Made by a program: the position numbers and the translations under genes. A stretch of 13,457 nt of DNA from JAXHUA01 sp034189695. GTDB lineage: Bacteria; Chloroflexota; Dehalococcoidia; E44-bin15. Position 1 is the first letter of the stretch, and each line of letters begins with the position of its first letter. The stretch is from NCBI GenBank assembly GCA_034189695.1, contig JAXHUA010000186.1, positions 1 through 13,457 of the forward strand, given 5' to 3'. The notes below the pieces were generated by a model. The model ran no database searches, had not been told where the DNA came from, and was given only the letters and a program-made list of their open reading frames with translations. Positions 1 through 7,519 of the stretch are shown one piece after another.

Positions 1-2
1 CG

Positions 3-470
3 GCGGTATATTGCAGTCCTCTCAGGCGTGCCAGGCAGACGGCGGACGAGGTCGCGCGTGTTCACGACCTTGAAGCGATACCTGAGGATGGCTTGATGGA
101 GCTCGACGCTGGAGAGTTGGACGGGATGAGTTTCGAGGAAGCCATGAGTTCGTACAGTGAGTTCTTTAAGGAGTGGGCTGCGAAAGGGTCATCAGTCAGG
201 TTGCCCGGTGGTGAGTCTATGGATGGGCTCGGGGAGAGGACGTGGTCCGCTGTCGAGAGGCTGCTGGAAAGGCATCCGGACGAGACGGTCATCGCCGTGA
301 GTCACAGCCTGGCGATCCAGAGCGTCGTTTCAAGAGCGCTGGGAATGGACTCGTCCAGCCGGAGGAGGTTGTGGCTGGACCTCGCTTCGGTGAGCATACT
401 CGATTTCGGCGGAAGAGGCGCTTCGCTGTTGCTGTACAATGATACGTGCCATTTGCGGATGGGGGCGTGA
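3..470 (+). CDS. Histidine phosphatase family protein (5' truncated by window edge)
   Basis: Partial gene: the reading frame is open to the left edge, so the N-terminal catalytic RHG motif lies outside the window. What remains (155 codons) starts with the family block VYCSPLRRARQTA (nt 6-44), then ELDAGELDGMSFEEA, corresponding to the acid-residue region after it, and near the end VSHSLAIQSVV, which carries the second catalytic histidine. These are hallmarks of the phosphoglycerate-mutase-like histidine phosphatase superfamily, whose members remove phosphate through a phospho-histidine intermediate. The substrate cannot be read from this fragment; alpha-ribazole phosphatase and generic phosphosugar phosphatases share these motifs. 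The internal ATG at 93 is not a credible start because the conserved block lies before it. The stop lies 3 nt before the tilS start, so the two are probably co-transcribed. Confidence 0.85.
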   Translation, partial: AVYCSPLRRARQTADEVARVHDLEAIPEDGLMELDAGELDGMSFEEAMSSYSEFFKEWAAKGSSVRLPGGESMDGLGERTWSAVERLLERHPDETVIAVSHSLAIQSVVSRALGMDSSSRRRLWLDLASVSILDFGGRGASLLLYNDTCHLRMGA

Positions 471-473
471 CGG

Positions 474-1880
474 TTGAAAGGCCTTTCAGGGCGGGTTCTT
501 CAGTTCATACGTCGGGAGGCGTTGGTTCAGGGTGACGAGCTTCTCCTGGTCGGGGTCTCGGGGGGAGCCGACTCGGTGTGCCTGCTGCATGTCTTGAGCA
601 GCCTCAGGGAAGAACTGAACGTGGAGCTGCACGTGGCACATCTGGACCACATGCTGAGAGGGGCTGATTCGACGGCTGATGCCGAGTACGTACGTGAACT
701 GGCCCGGCGTCTGAGCGTGCGCTGCACCGTGCAAAGAAGAGACGTTGAGGCGTATCAGAGAACACACCATATGTCGCTCGAGGAAGCCGCCCGTGGGGTG
801 CGATACGATTTCTACTGTCGGCTGGCGGACTGGCTTGGGGCGAAGCGCATCGTTCTGGGGCACACCAGGGATGATCAGGTGGAGACGATTCTGATGCATC
901 TGATCAGGGGCGCGGGTTTGGCTGGATTGCGGGGCATGAAACCGCTATCGCAGCGGGAGTGCGAGGGTGGCCCGGTGTTGCTGGTGAGGCCGCTGCTGGA
1001 GGTGACCAGGGCGCAAACTCAGGAGTACTGCCAGGCCCAGGGGCTTCAGCCGAGGTGTGATGCATCGAACTACTCGCCGGCTTTCCTGCGCAATCGCCTG
1101 CGTCACGAACTGATGCCGCTGCTGCAAAGCTACAATCACAACATCCAGGACGCGTTGCTGCGCATGGCTGGTGCGGCTCATGCCGACTACTCATACATCG
1201 AGGAGCAGGTGTCCATGGTGTGGGACCGGGCGGTTGAAGAGCAGCCCGGAGCTCTGGTTGTGGACGCTCAGTTCGTGACGGCGCTTCATCCGTCGCTCCG
1301 CCGTCATCTGTTGCGCCAGGTCCTGCGGCGGGTTGAGGGAGACCTCACCGACATCGAGTCGGTCCACGTTGAGAAGATGATGGAGGCGCTTTCCAAGCCG
1401 GCGGGGAAGGAGCTGTGCCTGCCGCGGGGCGTTACGTTGCACGTTGGCTACGGCACGTGTACGGTGACACGGCTGGACGGCGACACATGTCCTTTCGCTG
1501 CTCTGAGGGGCGAGTACGGCCTCAAGGTGCCGGGAGAGACAATGCTTCCCGGTTGGAGCGCGAGAGCCTGGATTACGACGTCACGTGAGACGGCCCATGG
1601 ATTCGCCGCGAGTGTTGACCTGGACGAGTGTGGGACGGACCTGATTGTACGGGCGAGGAAGGCAGGTGAGCGCTTCCGGCCTCTGGGGATGGCGGAAGAG
1701 AAGAAACTGCAGGACTTCATGGTGGATGCCAAGATACCGAGGGCGTGGCGGGACCGAGTACCTCTGGTATGCTCGAAGGAGGGCATCGTGTGGGTCGTGG
1801 GCTGGCGGATCGCCCACCATGCCAGGGTGACCGACTCGACCAGGCGGGTTCTCCATCTGGAGTTCGAGAAGCTGACGTGA
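474..1880 (+). CDS. tilS: tRNA(Ile)-lysidine synthetase TilS
   Basis: Cytosolic enzyme that uses ATP and lysine to convert the wobble cytidine of the CAU-anticodon tRNA-Ile to lysidine, so that AUA is read as Ile. The 468-aa product has the PP-loop SGGADS at residues 29-34, then HLDHMLRG (57-63), LEEAARGVRYDFY (102-114), GHTRDDQVETIL (129-140) followed by a RGAGLAGLRGM block, and RNRLRHELMPLL, all typical of the N-terminal ATPase half. The C-terminal TilS domain is present, with RFRPLGM, KKLQDFMVDAKIP and a final WRIAHHARV stretch, so this is the full-length two-domain form. The start is TTG at 474: a same-frame stop at 468-470 leaves no earlier start, and the N-terminus then has normal length. 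The upstream phosphatase gene is 3 nt away and the downstream MFS gene overlaps by 4 nt. Confidence 0.95.
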   Translation: MKGLSGRVLQFIRREALVQGDELLLVGVSGGADSVCLLHVLSSLREELNVELHVAHLDHMLRGADSTADAEYVRELARRLSVRCTVQRRDVEAYQRTHHMSLEEAARGVRYDFYCRLADWLGAKRIVLGHTRDDQVETILMHLIRGAGLAGLRGMKPLSQRECEGGPVLLVRPLLEVTRAQTQEYCQAQGLQPRCDASNYSPAFLRNRLRHELMPLLQSYNHNIQDALLRMAGAAHADYSYIEEQVSMVWDRAVEEQPGALVVDAQFVTALHPSLRRHLLRQVLRRVEGDLTDIESVHVEKMMEALSKPAGKELCLPRGVTLHVGYGTCTVTRLDGDTCPFAALRGEYGLKVPGETMLPGWSARAWITTSRETAHGFAASVDLDECGTDLIVRARKAGERFRPLGMAEEKKLQDFMVDAKIPRAWRDRVPLVCSKEGIVWVVGWRIAHHARVTDSTRRVLHLEFEKLT

Positions 1881-3085
1881 GCGTGTTGCGGCTCCCCCGA
1901 TTGAAGAACGCCTTCCCTGCTGGGTACCTGGTGACTTCCCTTGGTTTCATCGACACCCACCTGCTCATACCCGTGGTAGCCCTGTACGCGGTGAGTCTTG
2001 GGGCGGGTGTGGGAGTCACCGGGCTCATTATCGGGCTGTACTCGATAGCAAACACGCCGGCGAATCTCTTCTTCGGGCGCTTGGTCGATAGGGCGGGGTA
2101 CAAGAGGCCGCTTGTTCTCGGCCTGGTGGGTGATGCCATCGCCATGTTCTGCTATGCGATGTGTCGGCTGCCGTTGCACCTGGCGTTCGTGCGGGTCTTT
2201 CACGGGATTACCGGGGGCGTTGTGGGACCGGCGACGATGTCGGCCACCGTGGAGCATGCTGCGGCGAGCAGGAAGGGCCGCGTGATGGGGCTGTATGGGT
2301 CGGCCATGGCTGCCGCGACCTTGCTTGGCTACGGTCTTGGGGGAGTCATGGCTTCGAAGGGGGGCTTCCACCTCGTCTTCTACGTTGGCTCGGGACTCCT
2401 CCTCGCGGCGGCGCTGGTAAGTATGCTCATGCCAGGGATGAAGAAGCCGGTGGTGGCGGCGAAAACCTCCATGGCCCACGACCTGAGGAGAATGGTGGGG
2501 TTGCTGCGCAGAAGGGGTCTGGTGACGTCATACTGGTCCATATTCACCCAGTACTTCGCCTTCGGGGCTGTCGTCACCCTGTTGCCATTGTATGTCAAGA
2601 GCCTTGGCCTGGAGGCGCTGCACGTCGGGCTCCTGCTGGGTATCTTCGCGGTGACGTTCTTCGTGCTTCAGTTCCCCAGCGGGACACTCTCCGACCGCGT
2701 TGGGCGCCGGTTGCCGATAACGTCGGGCCTGGGCCTGTGCGTTGTGGCCCTCGTGGCCATGCCCGCCTTCGGGACGCTCGCCGTGCTCGGTCTGGTCATG
2801 GCGCTGTATGGGGCTGCCTATGCACTGATCTTCCCCTCGATATCGGCTCTTGTGGCGGAGCACACATCCTCCGAAGAACGCGGCAGCGCGACGGGTATCT
2901 TTCACGCCCTTCTCACAGTGGGCGTTGCCATCGGGGCGCCTGTAATGGGCGCGGTGGCTCAGTACGCCGGCATCCGGCTTGGACTGGCCCTGTGTTCGAG
3001 CGTTGCCGCGCTGGCGCTGTTGATCGCATGGGCGGACCTGGGCCGGGGCCGGGGCAGCCTGAGCAGAGAAGACGCGGGTCCGTAG
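1877..3085 (+). CDS. MFS transporter (DHA1-like)
   Basis: A 402-aa integral membrane protein with the pattern of about 12 hydrophobic segments. The MFS motif A between segments 2 and 3 reads GRLVDRAGYKRP (residues 67-78), and a second copy in the C-terminal half, GTLSDRVGRRLP, lies near residue 269. This duplication is characteristic of the major facilitator superfamily, and the overall look is that of a drug/metabolite proton antiporter. The substrate is not predictable. I chose the GTG at 1877, which overlaps the tilS stop as GTGA, a common translational-coupling arrangement. The frame is open further upstream to 1745, but that would need 135 nt of overlap with tilS and adds a non-membrane N-terminus unlike the family. 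GTG at 1883 is an alternative. The stop faces the stop of the opposite-strand gene 3 nt away. Confidence 0.88.
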   Translation: MSVLRLPRLKNAFPAGYLVTSLGFIDTHLLIPVVALYAVSLGAGVGVTGLIIGLYSIANTPANLFFGRLVDRAGYKRPLVLGLVGDAIAMFCYAMCRLPLHLAFVRVFHGITGGVVGPATMSATVEHAAASRKGRVMGLYGSAMAAATLLGYGLGGVMASKGGFHLVFYVGSGLLLAAALVSMLMPGMKKPVVAAKTSMAHDLRRMVGLLRRRGLVTSYWSIFTQYFAFGAVVTLLPLYVKSLGLEALHVGLLLGIFAVTFFVLQFPSGTLSDRVGRRLPITSGLGLCVVALVAMPAFGTLAVLGLVMALYGAAYALIFPSISALVAEHTSSEERGSATGIFHALLTVGVAIGAPVMGAVAQYAGIRLGLALCSSVAALALLIAWADLGRGRGSLSREDAGP

Positions 3086-3088
3086 CGC

Positions 3089-3931
3089 CTAGTCCTGGGG
3101 GCGAGGCAGCTCCTTCTCTTCAGCGTCCCGTCCGGCTGGAGCCGGTGGCTCTGCGGGTTCGCGTCTCCAGCGGAGGCACAGGGCGATGCCGACGGCAGCC
3201 ACTGCAATGACCGCTATGTAGACCTCCACCTGCACAGACGTCAGGTATCCTCCCGTCAGGAGGACCACACCGTAGTTGGTGACGGCGTGTAGCAGCGCGG
3301 CAAGGAGGTAGTACTGCCACCACTTGCCCTTGTAGAGCCCGTAGACGCTGATGCTGGTGGCCGCCGTGTGCAGGGCTACGGCGAAGAATCTCTCCCAGAA
3401 GCCGAGGAGTCCCTCGAAGCCCATGAACTGGACCGTGTCCCAGGACCAGCCGCTGGCGAAGATCAGGTTGAGCGCCCATGCCGCTTCGAAAACGCCGAAC
3501 CCGACGCCCGCAACTGCGCCTATCGCGAGTGCAGCCCTGGCGTCCGGCGGTCGTCTCCACTTGATGTACACCAGGGGCGGGACCAGCTTCGCCGCCTCCT
3601 GGACCAGGCCGCTCAGGAGGATTTGCGGTACGGTGGACAAGAGAATCCAGCGCAGCAAGGTCCTCTGGCCCCAGAAGTGGCCCAGCGCCTGGCTGGCCCA
3701 CGTCTGTAGAGGGACTTGAATGAAGCATATGCTCGTGAGGGTCAGAATCGCGCTTGACACGAACACCAGGACGAGGCCGGCGACTACGACTGCTGCGGGG
3801 AATCCCAGCCTTCTCACCGGTGGCGCGAGCACTGCGAACCACACAGCGCCGAAGGCGAAGGCAAGGCCGATGCCCCAGGCAGTTGGGTCCCGGAAGAACG
3901 AGGCAAACAGGTCAAGCATGTAGTCGGTCAT
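3089..3931 (-). CDS. PrsW/YhfC-like predicted intramembrane metalloprotease
   Basis: A 280-aa protein with roughly seven or eight hydrophobic segments and a charged, proline-rich cytosolic-looking tail (from about residue 256). Motifs resemble the PrsW/YhfC branch of membrane-embedded metalloproteases: QEAAK (111-115) before a hydrophobic segment, AGVGFGVFEAAW (141-152), ALHTAATSISVYGL (187-199) and LLHAVTNYG (213-221). They give candidate metal/catalytic residues E112, E149, H188 and H215, with N219 following. PrsW in Bacillus cleaves an anti-sigma factor; no such target is visible here. The first motif is usually EExxK in PrsW, while here the first position is Gln. The ATG has a clear Shine-Dalgarno (AGGAG at 3942-3938, 6-nt spacing). 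The gene follows the lipoprotein gene by 19 nt and is the last of its run. It could also be an inactive relative; the family call is made by motif only. Confidence 0.65.
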   Translation of the reverse strand: MTDYMLDLFASFFRDPTAWGIGLAFAFGAVWFAVLAPPVRRLGFPAAVVVAGLVLVFVSSAILTLTSICFIQVPLQTWASQALGHFWGQRTLLRWILLSTVPQILLSGLVQEAAKLVPPLVYIKWRRPPDARAALAIGAVAGVGFGVFEAAWALNLIFASGWSWDTVQFMGFEGLLGFWERFFAVALHTAATSISVYGLYKGKWWQYYLLAALLHAVTNYGVVLLTGGYLTSVQVEVYIAVIAVAAVGIALCLRWRREPAEPPAPAGRDAEEKELPRPQD

Positions 3932-3950
3932 TCAGAGCTCCTGATGCCGG

Positions 3951-4661
3951 CTACGGGTGCTCTGTGAGAAGCAGGACGGTAGCGCTGTTGTCATACTTGA
4001 CGAGGTAATGGGGTGGATCAACAGCATACCATATGTAGATGGTGGCGCCTGTGGCAGAAAGCTTGAGCTTGTAGCAGTCGAATGCTCCTGCCGGGGCATT
4101 GACCTGCTCCTCGGCAACCACGGATAGGGTGGCTTTGGGGAACATACCCGCAGATGGCACCGCATTGGTGTAGCTGGCGGTGTAGCCCACCTCGAAGGGG
4201 ATGGTCCGGAGCAGGAAGAGAGACTCGTCGTTGTCATAGGTGTCCGCCGGGATGTCGAAGGTGGCGCTCTGTTGCTCGCCGTTGACAATCGCGACTACAC
4301 TCAGAGTGTTGTCGTAGTAAATGCTGGCGATTTCGATGGCGGAGTCAGCCGTCTCGATAGTCTGGGTACCGGCCAACGGCTTAAGGTCGTCGGCGTTAAC
4401 CCTTACGCTTATGTTCTGTATCACTTGCTGGTCCGCCACGATGTAGCTTTGCTCAAGGAGATACGTCTCACCGTCCCTGTGGACAGTCATGTTGGCAGTG
4501 CCCATCGCGTTTCCGTCCACGTCCTCTACTCTATACTGGGTGACCTCGTCATCCGGCCACGGCACTCCCGCGACAGTCAACGCAGGTGGGGTACCTCCGC
4601 AGCTCACCAGGGCCGTCAGACACAGGGCCGCAAGCAGTCCAAGGGGGAGCAAGCGCTTCAT
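3951..4661 (-). CDS. Predicted lipoprotein, DUF3108-like
   Basis: A 236-aa secreted protein. The N-terminus is a lipoprotein signal peptide: basic MKR, a hydrophobic stretch from residue 4 to 19, and a lipobox LVSC with the acylated cysteine at C21. The mature part is polar and beta-rich in appearance, with an opening YRVEDVDGNAMGTANMTV (43-60) and a late block NAPAGAFDCYKLKLS (188-202) followed by IWYAVDPPHYLVKYD (210-224). The latter recalls the DUF3108 family of outer-surface proteins, whose biochemical role is not known; I assign it by pattern only. The start is ATG at 4661, placed 7 nt after GGAG (4672-4669). The frame is open to an ATG at 4757, but that would overlap the upstream gene by 83 nt and bury the signal peptide. 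It is co-directional with the fused NAD-salvage gene (13-nt gap) and the membrane protease gene. Confidence 0.75.
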   Translation of the reverse strand: MKRLLPLGLLAALCLTALVSCGGTPPALTVAGVPWPDDEVTQYRVEDVDGNAMGTANMTVHRDGETYLLEQSYIVADQQVIQNISVRVNADDLKPLAGTQTIETADSAIEIASIYYDNTLSVVAIVNGEQQSATFDIPADTYDNDESLFLLRTIPFEVGYTASYTNAVPSAGMFPKATLSVVAEEQVNAPAGAFDCYKLKLSATGATIYIWYAVDPPHYLVKYDNSATVLLLTEHP

Positions 4662-4666
4662 CGTGT

Positions 4667-4675
4667 CTCTCCTTT
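4667..4675 (-). promoter_or_regulatory. Shine-Dalgarno that decides the lipoprotein start
   Basis: On the minus strand AAAGGAGAG precedes the ATG at 4661 with 7 nt between GGAG and the start. Its first A is the last base of the TGA stop of the fused nicotinamidase/NAPRTase gene (4677-4675), so translation of the two genes is likely coupled. It supports the short start over the upstream in-frame ATG at 4757. Confidence 0.75.
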
Positions 4676-6207
4676 CACATAATGCGCTTAAGCCTGGAAT
4701 TCGCGGTGATGCCGGGCAGGCGCCCGCGCTTTGCGATCGGTTTGCCGTCGACCTCATGGATGTCTGCAGTGAAGTCGATGGGCCTGGCGCCGCTTATGTG
4801 GCTGCCGACGCCGAAGGCGGCTACCGGAGCACCGCTCTCGCGGAAGTGCCTGATCCGCTCCGGGTCGATCCCACCGCTGACGAATATGGTGACATCACTG
4901 AAGCCGGCCAGGTCGAGCCAGGCCCTGACTTCCTTGACGAGGTCGGCGGTGACGCCGCCTCTCTCCCTGGGCGTGTCCAGGCGTACGCCCTGAAGGCGGC
5001 CTTCCATCGCCCGGGCGACAATTACGCTCTCCTCAGGTTCATCTCTGAAGGTATCGACGAGAGCGATACGCGGCACATCGTCAGGCATATGCTTGTCGAA
5101 GGCAAGGGTGGCCGAGGTGGTATCCCCCATGACGAGCACCAGCGCATGAGGTATCGTGCCCGTCGGGGCCACGCCGGCAAGCTCGGCTCCGGCGACGCTG
5201 GAGCAGCCAACGCATCCCCCAACCATCGCGGCGTAGTCCATAACCCCGGCTATTGCCGGATGAACATGCCGCGCTCCAAAGCTGATGATCGGGATTCCCC
5301 GAGCGGCCTCAACGCATTCGCGAGCCGCCGTTGCCCATCCGCTGGAGTGGGACAGCATGCCGAGGTAGGTGGTCTCGTAGGCACCATAGCTCTGGTAGGG
5401 TGCGGTTATTCTCAGGACTACTTCCTTCGGGTCGAACGCGTCACCTTCGGACAGAGACCACACTTCCCGGCTGTCCTGCGGCAGTATCCTGTCGAGCAAT
5501 GCGTGGGCTTCATTCATGCCGCAGAGGATTCCCTCCCTTGAGGGGAACACCTCCATTGTGGCTGTCGGGTCTATGTTCTCTTCCTTAAGGACCTGCACCG
5601 TGCGGATGAAGTAGACGTCCGCCGCTTGTGCCGACGCTATGGAGTCGGGGATGTCGAAGTGGGGTGAGGGGACGGTGGTCGCTGGTGTCTCCCGGACCAG
5701 CCTGGCCCCGAGAACATTCTCCATGTGTCGCAGCGCCCAGCGGTGGGCGTCGGGGTCGAATGATGCAACACAATCAACCGGCACCTCGACGGTGTAGTCC
5801 CGGTTCCTTGCGTTGGCCACAGTGTGCATGACGCAGATATCGGTGCAGACGCCGCACACTATCACCTTCTCGGGTGCCAGTGCTCTCAACTTCTCGTCGA
5901 GCTGGGTATCGTAGAAGCTGCTGAACCTTCTCTTGTGCACGACCTCGCCTGGGAAGCCGGCGAGCTCGGGTATGACTTCAGTCTCCGGCGTACCCTCCAC
6001 GCAGTGCGGGGGGAACACCTCGAACTCGGCGTCATCGGGTGCATGACGGTCACCGATGAAGAACACGTGCGAACCGGCCCGAGTCTCCCGGTCAAGAAGC
6101 CGCTGGACACCGGGGATGATACGCCGGGCTCCTTCGCCGCAGAATAGGGGGTGGCCCTCCTCCAGGAAGCCTCGAAGCATGTCCACCACAAGAACGACGT
6201 TAGGCAT
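4675..6207 (-). CDS. Nicotinamidase - nicotinate phosphoribosyltransferase fusion
   Basis: A 510-aa chain joining two successive steps of NAD salvage. Residues 1 to about 175 are an isochorismatase-fold nicotinamidase (PncA-like): VVDMLRGF with catalytic D9, GDRH (D53, H55) and PPHCVEGT (H68) as metal ligands, HKRRFSSFYDT with K92, and CGVCTDICV with nucleophile C125. It would hydrolyse nicotinamide to nicotinate and ammonia. Residues from about 180 to 510 are a nicotinate phosphoribosyltransferase (PncB-like): SFGARHVHP (309-317), PTGTIPHAL (348-356), ALVDTFRDE (382-390), GVRLDTP (407-413), FVSGGIDPE (442-450) and FGVGSHISGARP (465-476). It would make NaMN from nicotinate and PRPP. Nothing indicates a frameshift: one continuous frame spans both domains and all key residues are present. 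The ATG follows GGGAG by about 10 nt. An MFS gene lies 31 nt upstream. Domain assignment is strong; coupling of the activities is inferred. Confidence 0.9.
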   Translation of the reverse strand: MPNVVLVVDMLRGFLEEGHPLFCGEGARRIIPGVQRLLDRETRAGSHVFFIGDRHAPDDAEFEVFPPHCVEGTPETEVIPELAGFPGEVVHKRRFSSFYDTQLDEKLRALAPEKVIVCGVCTDICVMHTVANARNRDYTVEVPVDCVASFDPDAHRWALRHMENVLGARLVRETPATTVPSPHFDIPDSIASAQAADVYFIRTVQVLKEENIDPTATMEVFPSREGILCGMNEAHALLDRILPQDSREVWSLSEGDAFDPKEVVLRITAPYQSYGAYETTYLGMLSHSSGWATAARECVEAARGIPIISFGARHVHPAIAGVMDYAAMVGGCVGCSSVAGAELAGVAPTGTIPHALVLVMGDTTSATLAFDKHMPDDVPRIALVDTFRDEPEESVIVARAMEGRLQGVRLDTPRERGGVTADLVKEVRAWLDLAGFSDVTIFVSGGIDPERIRHFRESGAPVAAFGVGSHISGARPIDFTADIHEVDGKPIAKRGRLPGITANSRLKRIM

Positions 6208-6238
6208 CGTGACGCAACTCCCACACGTTTCGGTAATC

Positions 6239-7501
6239 TTATTTTAGCCTCTCGCCGTTCGTCAAGCGGGAACCTCTGGAGGCCGGCAGAAGCAGGGCGA
6301 GGATGACGGCGACAAAGGTGAGAACGACGAATAGAACGAGGGCCAGGTCGTACGACCCTGTAGCGTCGAATATGTGGCCGGCGATTACCGGAGCAGCACC
6401 TGCGGCCAGGGTCAGGACTGCCCACAGCGAGCCCAGAATTGCGCCCAGCGACGCTATCCCGAAGTACGTAGTCAAGAGCAGAGGCATGACGGCCACCAAG
6501 CCTCCCATTCCGAGGCCGTATATGAATACGAAGAGCCAGACAATGCTCATCGACTGCGTGGTGACAAGGAGCACCAGTCCTGTCGTCTGCAGGAGGAAGG
6601 ACGTTGCAGCGACGTACTTGATCTGTAGCCGGTCCGTGATGTACCCGGCGCTCAACCTGCCGGCGACGCTGATTCCGACGACGAGCGCGAGAACAGTGGA
6701 TGCCATCTGGTGGGTCACGCCTCTATCTTGAAGCATGGCGACGAGGTGCGTCTGAATAGCTGTCGTACCGATCAGGGTCGCAGCCAGTGCCGCCACGATG
6801 AGCCAGAACGTCTTCGTGCGCAGCGTCCTGGATAGCGTCCAGCCTGTGGTTGTCTGGGTCCCGGGTGTTGATGACGCCTCTGTCTCGGCTTCGGAGCGGG
6901 TGCTCTGGTCAGCCGGCGTGGCATTCGGTTGCCTGTCTTTGATGACGAAGGCGCATAGAGGAGTGAGGACGACCACGATCGCCAGGCCGAGGATATGGTA
7001 GGCGGCTCGCCAACCACTCAGGTCGATGAGAAAGCTGGCCAGGGGCAGCATGGCAAGGCCGCCGACGCCGAATCCGCTCAGGACTGCTCCTATCGCCAGT
7101 CCTCTTCTCTTGTCGAACCATGTAGACACCACCTTGACGACGGGTATGTCGAGACTTCCGAGGTGTCCGATCGCCATAAGGGAATAGAGGACGTAGAAGA
7201 GCCATCGCGAGTTGGTGAAGCCTATGAGGGCGAAGGCGACCCCTGTGACGAAGGCGCCGATGGTCATCACCCGCCTTGCACCGTATCTGTCGACCCAGGT
7301 GCCTACGAGTGGCGCCAGCAGTCCGATCAGGACGGCGATGGTCATCGCCAGCGAGGTCTCCGCCCTCGACCAGCCGAAGTCACTGCTGACCGGAATGAGG
7401 AAGGCACCGAAGGTGTAGTAGCCTATACCGCCAGCGAGAACGAGACTTGTGAAGCCGACGGCGACAATCAGCCAGCCATAGTACAGCCTGGTCTTGGTCA
7501 T
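6239..7501 (-). CDS. MFS transporter, oxalate/formate (monocarboxylate) type
   Basis: A 420-aa membrane protein with 12 predicted segments in two halves, separated by a hydrophilic, Thr/Ser-rich loop around residues 190-225. It starts with the YYGW signature (7-10) seen at the first segment of OFA/monocarboxylate-porter type MFS proteins, has DRYGARRV (71-78) as motif A, and continues after the loop with RTLRTKTFWLI, also typical of that group. The expected role is uptake or exchange of a small organic acid anion across the inner membrane. The gene is 31 nt upstream of the fused nicotinamidase/NAPRTase and 18 nt downstream of the glycosyltransferase. A pyridine carboxylate such as nicotinate is one conceivable substrate, but this rests on position alone. 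The ATG at 7501 has no clear Shine-Dalgarno, so translation may be coupled to the gene before it. Confidence 0.87.
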   Translation of the reverse strand: MTKTRLYYGWLIVAVGFTSLVLAGGIGYYTFGAFLIPVSSDFGWSRAETSLAMTIAVLIGLLAPLVGTWVDRYGARRVMTIGAFVTGVAFALIGFTNSRWLFYVLYSLMAIGHLGSLDIPVVKVVSTWFDKRRGLAIGAVLSGFGVGGLAMLPLASFLIDLSGWRAAYHILGLAIVVVLTPLCAFVIKDRQPNATPADQSTRSEAETEASSTPGTQTTTGWTLSRTLRTKTFWLIVAALAATLIGTTAIQTHLVAMLQDRGVTHQMASTVLALVVGISVAGRLSAGYITDRLQIKYVAATSFLLQTTGLVLLVTTQSMSIVWLFVFIYGLGMGGLVAVMPLLLTTYFGIASLGAILGSLWAVLTLAAGAAPVIAGHIFDATGSYDLALVLFVVLTFVAVILALLLPASRGSRLTNGERLK

Positions 7502-7519
7502 GGCGATGTGCGCGACAGG

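Noticed and set aside
1448..2479. 343-codon minus-strand frame opposite tilS and the MFS gene
   Set aside because: Its product is low-complexity, rich in Arg/His/Pro, with no recognisable motif. It is a complement shadow of two well-supported genes.
1745..3085. MFS gene starting at 1745
   Set aside because: It would overlap tilS by over 130 nt and add a non-hydrophobic N-terminus. GTG 1877 gives the normal family start and a GTGA overlap.
2161..3210. 349-codon plus-strand frame overlapping the MFS gene
   Set aside because: Gly/Arg-rich out-of-frame translation of the transporter; it crosses the convergent junction and has no family features.
3951..4757. Lipoprotein start at ATG 4757
   Set aside because: It overlaps the end of the NAD-salvage fusion and places the lipoprotein signal peptide internally. 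ATG 4661 has a good ribosome site.
4489..5541. 350-codon plus-strand frame opposite the NAD-salvage fusion
   Set aside because: No coherent motifs; explained by high-GC antisense openness.
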